Source: Hyphomicrobiales bacterium (GTDB lineage: Bacteria > Pseudomonadota > Alphaproteobacteria > Rhizobiales > Rhizobiaceae). Taken from it: a stretch of 19,049 bases of DNA. The translations under genes were made by a program, and so were the position numbers. The notes below the pieces were generated by a model. It saw only the letters and a list, made by a program, of their open reading frames with translations, had not been told where the DNA came from and made no database searches. Each line of letters begins with the position of its first letter. Within the stretch, counting starts at the first letter, position 1. The stretch is from positions 1-19,049 of the forward strand of contig JAALLB010000011.1 in the NCBI GenBank assembly GCA_011087745.1. Reading direction: 5' to 3'. This document shows positions 15,447 to 19,049 of this stretch, in pieces.

Positions 15447-15948
15447 CAGGCTCTGCGTACGGTGGCATGGCGTCAAAAACCTGTTTGAAAGTCAGTCCTT
15501 CCCAAGCCATTTGCGTTGCACGAATAACGCCTGCATGACAGACAATAGCTGTTTCCAGATCTGCCAGTTTCAATGCTTCCAAAACTCTTGCCTGGACATC
15601 TGCAAAACTTTCACCCCCCGGTGTTGAGTTGTTCATTGGATCTTCCAGCCATTTTTCAGATTTGGCTCGGTCGATCTCTGCCCATAGTTGGCCTTCAAAT
15701 TCACCCATGTTCATTTCCCACAGGCGTTCATCGTAGGATGGGGTTAAATCATGACGATCGGCGATGGAAATTGCAAGCTTACGACACCGAAGTGCAGGGC
15801 TGGCGATAACGCGTTTAACGATTGGTGTGACTTTGACCGCGTTTGCGATTTGTTCGTGGCCAATTTCGGCAATGTCCAGATCAGTTCTTCCATAGCAAGT
15901 ACCCGTTGGAACGTTTGGTGTTGGGTGGCGCAAGAAAATCAAGACCAT
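15418..15948 (-). CDS. cobC: Histidine phosphatase, probable alpha-ribazole phosphatase (CobC-like)
   Basis: A 176-residue phosphoglycerate-mutase-like phosphatase. Position after cobT and cobS suggests it removes the 5' phosphate of alpha-ribazole or of cobalamin 5'-phosphate. Motifs: LRHPTPN at 6-12 (nucleophile H8; RHP instead of the more common RHG), GRTDLDI near 20-26, acid E78 in LWEMNMGEFEG and H138 in CHAGVIR. The ATG (15948) is only 1 nt after AGGAG, whereas TTG codon 3 (15942) has about 7 nt spacing and forms a TTGA overlap with the cobS stop; the true start may be that TTG. The 3' end runs 29 nt into convergent cbiB. The fold is sure; the substrate is inferred from context. Confidence 0.85.
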   Translation of the reverse strand: MVLIFLRHPTPNVPTGTCYGRTDLDIAEIGHEQIANAVKVTPIVKRVIASPALRCRKLAISIADRHDLTPSYDERLWEMNMGEFEGQLWAEIDRAKSEKWLEDPMNNSTPGGESFADVQARVLEALKLADLETAIVCHAGVIRATQMAWEGLTFKQVFDAMPPYAEPVRILPPEHQ

Positions 15949-16694
15949 GCTCCTGCGAGTGTTATGAGTATTGTGATTTCTGCAATTTGCTCCAACGCAC
16001 CCAGCCCATCACCAGTATAACCGCCAAGACGGTGCTCCAACCGCTTTAAGAAGAACCATGCGATTAAACATGCAAGAGCCAGGGCAATGATGCCCCAATG
16101 CCAACCCAAAACAGCTGCAATGCCAAATGCGATTGCCATAGCAATCATGAAACCCGACTTGGGCATGTCATTTGCCTGTTTCCCCAAGCCATCTGGTCTT
16201 GCGTAGCTGGAAAACTGCATTGCGATAGTCATCACAGAGCGGGCACCAGAATTACAAATCAGGATTGCCAATATACCAGACACTGGTCCCAGGCTGGCAA
16301 GAGCTGCCCATCGCAAACCAACACTCAAGACAAGAGCCAAACAGCCATAGGTGCCAATTTGACTATCGCGCATGATCTCCAATGCACGTTCACGGTCTGA
16401 TGTTGCACCCAATCCATCAGCGCAATCAGCAAGTCCGTCTTCGTGCAATCCGCCTGTGATTAGTAATCCGCAGCCGATTGCCAAGCCTGCAGCAATTGTT
16501 GCTGGCAAATATAGGCTTGCTACAAACCATACCAAAGCGGGTGGGATCGCAATTACGAAACCTGCTACTGGAAACAGGGCGGCCGCTTCACCCAATTTAG
16601 CATCATGGTTTATTTTGCTCCCGAGGCTGTCTGGCAATGCAATGCGTGAAAAGAATGCAATTGTTAAAGCAAAATTTTCAATGAATTTTTCCAC
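15939..16694 (-). CDS. cobS: Adenosylcobinamide-GDP ribazoletransferase, cobalamin synthase (CobS/CobV)
   Basis: Joins adenosylcobinamide-GDP and alpha-ribazole (phosphate) in the membrane, the final assembly step. Read from GTG 16694 it has 251 residues, a normal length. The sequence starts VEKFIENFALTIAFFSRIALP, and GGLHEDGLADCADGLGA is the Mg-binding signature of the family; several hydrophobic helices follow, ending LAGAWS. The frame is open to an ATG at 16751, but that would lie 50 nt inside cobT. AAGGAAGAA just upstream and a 7-nt gap after the cobT stop favour the GTG. It ends overlapping the start of cobC. Confidence 0.93.
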   Translation of the reverse strand: MEKFIENFALTIAFFSRIALPDSLGSKINHDAKLGEAAALFPVAGFVIAIPPALVWFVASLYLPATIAAGLAIGCGLLITGGLHEDGLADCADGLGATSDRERALEIMRDSQIGTYGCLALVLSVGLRWAALASLGPVSGILAILICNSGARSVMTIAMQFSSYARPDGLGKQANDMPKSGFMIAMAIAFGIAAVLGWHWGIIALALACLIAWFFLKRLEHRLGGYTGDGLGALEQIAEITILITLAGAWS

Positions 16695-16701
16695 GACGTG
16701 A

Positions 16702-17724
16702 CTATTCTTCCTTGCCTGAAACGTTGGCGCTTTCAAAAGTCGCCATCTCATTTAGCATGGCACACGCATTTCTAAGAAGTGGATGAGCCAACAATGCTCC
16801 GGAACCTTCACCGAGACGGAGTTCAAGGTCAAGTAACGGTGTTGCATTCAATGCAGCCAACATGGCCTTATGCCCCGGCTCTTTTGATTTATGTGCATAG
16901 ATTACATTGTCTGATAGTTCAGGGTGCATGCGTAATGCGCACAATGCAGCAGAAGTTGCTATGAAGCCGTCAACCAAAACAATTGCGTTTGCTTGGGCGG
17001 CACCAATAAGAGCACCTGTCATACATGCAATTTCCAATCCGCCAAATGCGCACAGTGCATCCATTGGTTCCAGTTTGCCTGATCGACGTGCTGCAGTTTG
17101 TGTTAGAATCTCTAATTTCTTGTTGACGCCTTCTCCATCAAGTCCGGCACCTGACCCAGTTAAAATATCAAGAGGGATTTCCTCAATGGCATGGGATAGC
17201 AGAGCTGCTGATGAGGTGTTCCCGATACCCATCTCACCTAGTGCAATAACCCTTGTGCCGACGGAGACTTCATCGCTGGCAAGCTCTTCGCCAAAAACCA
17301 AGGCTGCGCTTACTTCTTCCAAGGTGAGAGCATTTTCTTTTAAGGCGTTCCGCGTGCCCTTGCGAATGTTTGCGCGATATAAATCAGGATGGTCCGGTAA
17401 ATCACCAATGACACCCGCATCCACGACAGAGATTTCCAAACCATTTGAACGGGCAAAAACATTTGCGGCTGCACCGCCAGCCAGAAAGTTCAAAACCATT
17501 TGAGCAGTAACTTCACTTGGCCAGGCAGAGACACCTTCTTCTACCAGACCATGGTCGCCAGCAAATAGTAAAAGCCTTGCAGGGTCAGCTACCGGAGTGT
17601 CGGTTTTTTGTGCGATGGCAATTTGAAGTGCAAGCTTTTCAATTTCACCAAGTGAACCAGGTGGTTTGGTTTTCATATCAATGGCTTGTTGAACTCTTTC
17701 AGCTCTGTCTTGGTCAATTGTCAT
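16702..17724 (-). CDS. cobT: Nicotinate-nucleotide--dimethylbenzimidazole phosphoribosyltransferase (CobT/CobU)
   Basis: Makes alpha-ribazole 5'-phosphate from nicotinate mononucleotide and the lower base (usually 5,6-dimethylbenzimidazole). From ATG 17724 it has 340 residues. KTKPPGSLGEIEKLALQIA near residue 17 is the family's N-terminal signature. FAGDHGLVEEGVSAWPSEVT near 53-72 and GEMGIGNTSSAA in the middle are conserved as well, as is the late EPGHKAMLAAL, which precedes the region holding the presumed catalytic acid (RLGEGSGA). An upstream ATG at 17787 would add 21 residues of no family character, so the shorter form is preferred. It is first in the cobT-cobS-cobC operon and ends in TAG, a second true TAG stop. 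Confidence 0.94.
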   Translation of the reverse strand: MTIDQDRAERVQQAIDMKTKPPGSLGEIEKLALQIAIAQKTDTPVADPARLLLFAGDHGLVEEGVSAWPSEVTAQMVLNFLAGGAAANVFARSNGLEISVVDAGVIGDLPDHPDLYRANIRKGTRNALKENALTLEEVSAALVFGEELASDEVSVGTRVIALGEMGIGNTSSAALLSHAIEEIPLDILTGSGAGLDGEGVNKKLEILTQTAARRSGKLEPMDALCAFGGLEIACMTGALIGAAQANAIVLVDGFIATSAALCALRMHPELSDNVIYAHKSKEPGHKAMLAALNATPLLDLELRLGEGSGALLAHPLLRNACAMLNEMATFESANVSGKEE

Positions 17725-17783
17725 GCTAATTTTTATCCAATTTGTACGGCTAGCATATTCATAACTAAAGCTGTGTGCATCTT

Positions 17784-17818
17784 CCATACGTCATTTTATG
17801 AAACCCACACGTCATTTA
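17784..17818. repeat. Two 14-bp direct repeats with a 21-bp period upstream of cobT
   Basis: CCATACGTCATTTT (17784-17797) and CCACACGTCATTTA (17805-17818) match at 12 of 14 positions and share the exact core ACGTCATTT. Their 21-bp period is two helical turns, so both would face the same side of DNA. They lie between the divergent cobT start and the EamA pseudogene, a place suited to an operator or activator site. The repeat is seen directly; binding is inferred. Confidence 0.5.
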
Positions 17819-17849
17819 AGGTTGATGTTGCTGCCTAGGAGTTATCAGT

Positions 17850-18737
17850 TTGTCACAATCGAAAAACCTTATCATCAGAATGGCTCCGATAATTTTCGTT
17901 TTCCTATGGGCGACGGGATTTCCAGCTGCAAAATTTAGCACTACCGATGCAGAGCCGTTCACGTTTTTGGGTATTAGATTTGCCATTGCTTGCGTACTGT
18001 TAAGCGCAATTGCATTTTTAATTGCAAAACCCAAGCAAATTGACTGGACACAATATTTTCACTCCATGGTTATTGGCGTTTTGATGCACGGCATCTATTT
18101 GGGCGGCGTCTTTTATGCTGTTTCCAAGGGGATGCCAGCTGGCATTTCTGCATTAATTGTAGCGCTCCAGCCATTTTTTACAGCACTCATCGCTTGGGTA
18201 GTTATGGGCGAGAAGTTAAGTTTGGTTAGAGTTCTGTTTTTTGAACTGGCGCTGTTTGGCGTCTTCATGGTTTTGTTTCCAAGTTTTGATATTGGAGATG
18301 CAATTCCTGGTATCAATGCGGAGACATTTATTGCCGGATTTCTTGCAATTTTTGGCATTAGCATCGGAGCGGTTTATCAGAAGAATAGCGTGACCAGTCT
18401 CAATTTATGGCTTGGTACAAGCGCACAGTTTTTGGGAGCAGGGTTGTTGATGTTGGTGTTGTCAATATCGACGGAAACTCAACATGTGGTCTGGACATTA
18501 AATACGGTATTGTCGCTTGCCTAGCTCGTGATTGTTTTATCAATCGGCGCAGTGGCGCTGTTAATGTATTTGATAAAAATGGGAGATAGCTCGTCTGTTG
18601 CTTCTCTTTTATTTTTAGTTCCTGTTGTTGCTTTCGCAATGACCTGGATTTCGTTTGGAGAAGCAATGAATGCGGTTCAGATTATGGGTGGCCTGATAGT
18701 TGTAGCCAGCGTTGCTCTATCCAGTAAATTTGGTTGA
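17850..18737 (+). pseudogene. EamA/DMT-family membrane transporter with one premature TAG (second copy)
   Basis: Read through a single TAG at 18522-18524, this is a full-length 295-residue EamA (RhaT-like) transporter with ten hydrophobic segments. It starts at TTG 17850 (AGGAG at 17837-17841, 8 nt spacing) with SQSKNLIIRMAPIIFVFLWA and then TGFPAAKFST. It ends VVASVALSSKFG. The TAG interrupts LNTVLSLA*LVIVLSIGAVALL, where relatives usually have Trp, so a TGG to TAG change explains it; the frame is otherwise perfect. The stop would remove about the last 70 residues, including two to three helices. It is either a young pseudogene, a nonsense variant or a sequencing error. It is not closely similar at the protein level to the first EamA copy. 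Confidence 0.82.
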
Positions 18738-18746
18738 ATTGCAGGC

Positions 18747-18777
18747 AAAAAAAGCCCGCTAAGTTTAGCGGGCTTTT
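18747..18777. terminator. Strong bidirectional intrinsic terminator
   Basis: AAAAGCCCGCT (18750-18760) pairs perfectly with AGCGGGCTTTT (18767-18777) across the 6-nt loop aagttt. Seven A residues (18747-18753) lead in and a T-run follows, so the structure can stop transcripts from both strands. It sits between the second EamA gene and the convergent vWA-like gene. Confidence 0.88.
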
Positions 18778-18796
18778 GTGCTCTTTAGATTTTGGA

Positions 18797-19033
18797 TTAC
18801 TTGGTAATACGAATTGCAGAGATTGATGAAGCAATTTCTTGAAATGTTTCATCCAGGTTTGCACCATCCGCCTCGTGGAAGAATTGAACACCAGAAATTA
18901 CATCTGTGTTATTGATTTTACCTGAACCAGCGCATGCTTGCATTAAATTTTCAGTATTCTGGTCATTCAAATCATATACAATTGTGTAAATTGACACAGT
19001 ACTAGACGCTATTGGATAAGGCGTTGAATTTTT
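18797..19033 (-). pseudogene. C-terminal piece of a TadG/von Willebrand-type pilus-associated protein
   Basis: On the minus strand an open frame ends at TAA 18797 and encodes VSIYTIVYDLNDQNTENLMQ, then two Cys-poor turns, then ETFQEIASSISAIRITK. This is the usual ending of TadG-like proteins carrying a vWA domain (IYTI strand, LM..CA segment, F..IA...RI terminus). Such proteins normally have hundreds of residues before this point, but the frame is closed by TGA at 19034-19036, leaving only 79 codons. GTG 18997 could start a 66-residue product, but the upstream 16 codons do not look like vWA sequence. Either a frameshift lies near 19000-19036 or only a remnant survives; the window ends too soon to decide. 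Confidence 0.5.
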
Positions 19034-19049
19034 TCATAAATGTGATTCT

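Noticed and set aside
16907..17503. 198-codon plus-strand frame opposite cobT
   Set aside because: Low-complexity Ser/Pro/Ala composition typical of an antisense shadow; cobT on the other strand is unmistakable.
7838..18524. Reassignment of TAG as a sense codon, because three of the in-frame stops in the two EamA genes are TAG
   Set aside because: cobM and cobT both end properly at TAG. The three TAGs fall at what look like different residues (probably Gln at one and Trp at another), and one gene also has a frameshift. Ordinary C-to-T or G-to-A decay explains them better.
1..19049. Search for CRISPR arrays, tRNA or rRNA genes, insertion sequences and phage or defence systems
   Set aside because: No regular repeat-spacer pattern, tRNA-like cloverleaf, transposase motif or terminal inverted repeats were seen; the content is explained by B12 genes and a few broken neighbours.

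Overview
This window is a cobalamin (vitamin B12) biosynthesis island, probably from an alphaproteobacterium. The evidence for that group is the style of the gene set (CbiX with a His-rich tail, a CbiG-CobJ fusion, a separate SUMT CobA), the 4-nt ATGA gene junctions, and a TadG/von Willebrand-type protein tail at the right edge. Base composition looks moderate to AT-leaning. No finer taxonomy can be supported from the sequence alone.

Layout. 1-580: a TerB-like helical protein. 581-825: a leader without a convincing gene. 826-7344: a plus-strand operon made of a small exported His-motif protein, cbiX, cobH, cobL (cbiET), cobI, cbiG-cobJ and cobM; all five junctions from cbiX to cobM are ATGA overlaps. 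7345-8531: a decayed stretch with a frameshifted small minus-strand gene and a first broken EamA transporter gene. 8568-11322: a minus-strand operon cbiD-cobK-panE. 11350-15446: a divergent plus-strand operon cobA-cobB-cobD-cbiB. 15418-17724: a minus-strand operon cobT-cobS-cobC that runs into cbiB. 17850-18737: a second broken EamA transporter gene, followed by a strong hairpin terminator. 18797 to the edge: the C-terminal end of a TadG/vWA-like protein whose frame closes inside the window.

How the genes work together. CobA makes precorrin-2, CbiX inserts cobalt early, CobI/CobJ/CobM/CobL methylate the ring, the CbiG half opens the delta-lactone, CbiD methylates C1, CobK reduces the ring and CobH rearranges it to cobyrinate. 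CobB amidates it, CobD and CbiB attach the aminopropanol arm, CobT activates the lower base, CobS joins the halves, and CobC is a likely phosphatase. CbiX, CbiG and CbiD without CobG, CobZ, CobF or CobNST point to the early-cobalt, oxygen-independent route. Not seen here: cobyric acid synthase (cobQ/cbiP), adenosyltransferase (cobO), cobinamide kinase (cobP/cobU), bluB, cobalt transporters, and any canonical cobalamin riboswitch.

The striking contrast is that all the B12 genes are intact while four non-B12 genes around them carry nonsense or frameshift lesions. Together with the panE gene coupled to cobK, the small His protein coupled to cbiX, and a 21-bp-phased direct repeat before cobT, these are the points most worth a second look.
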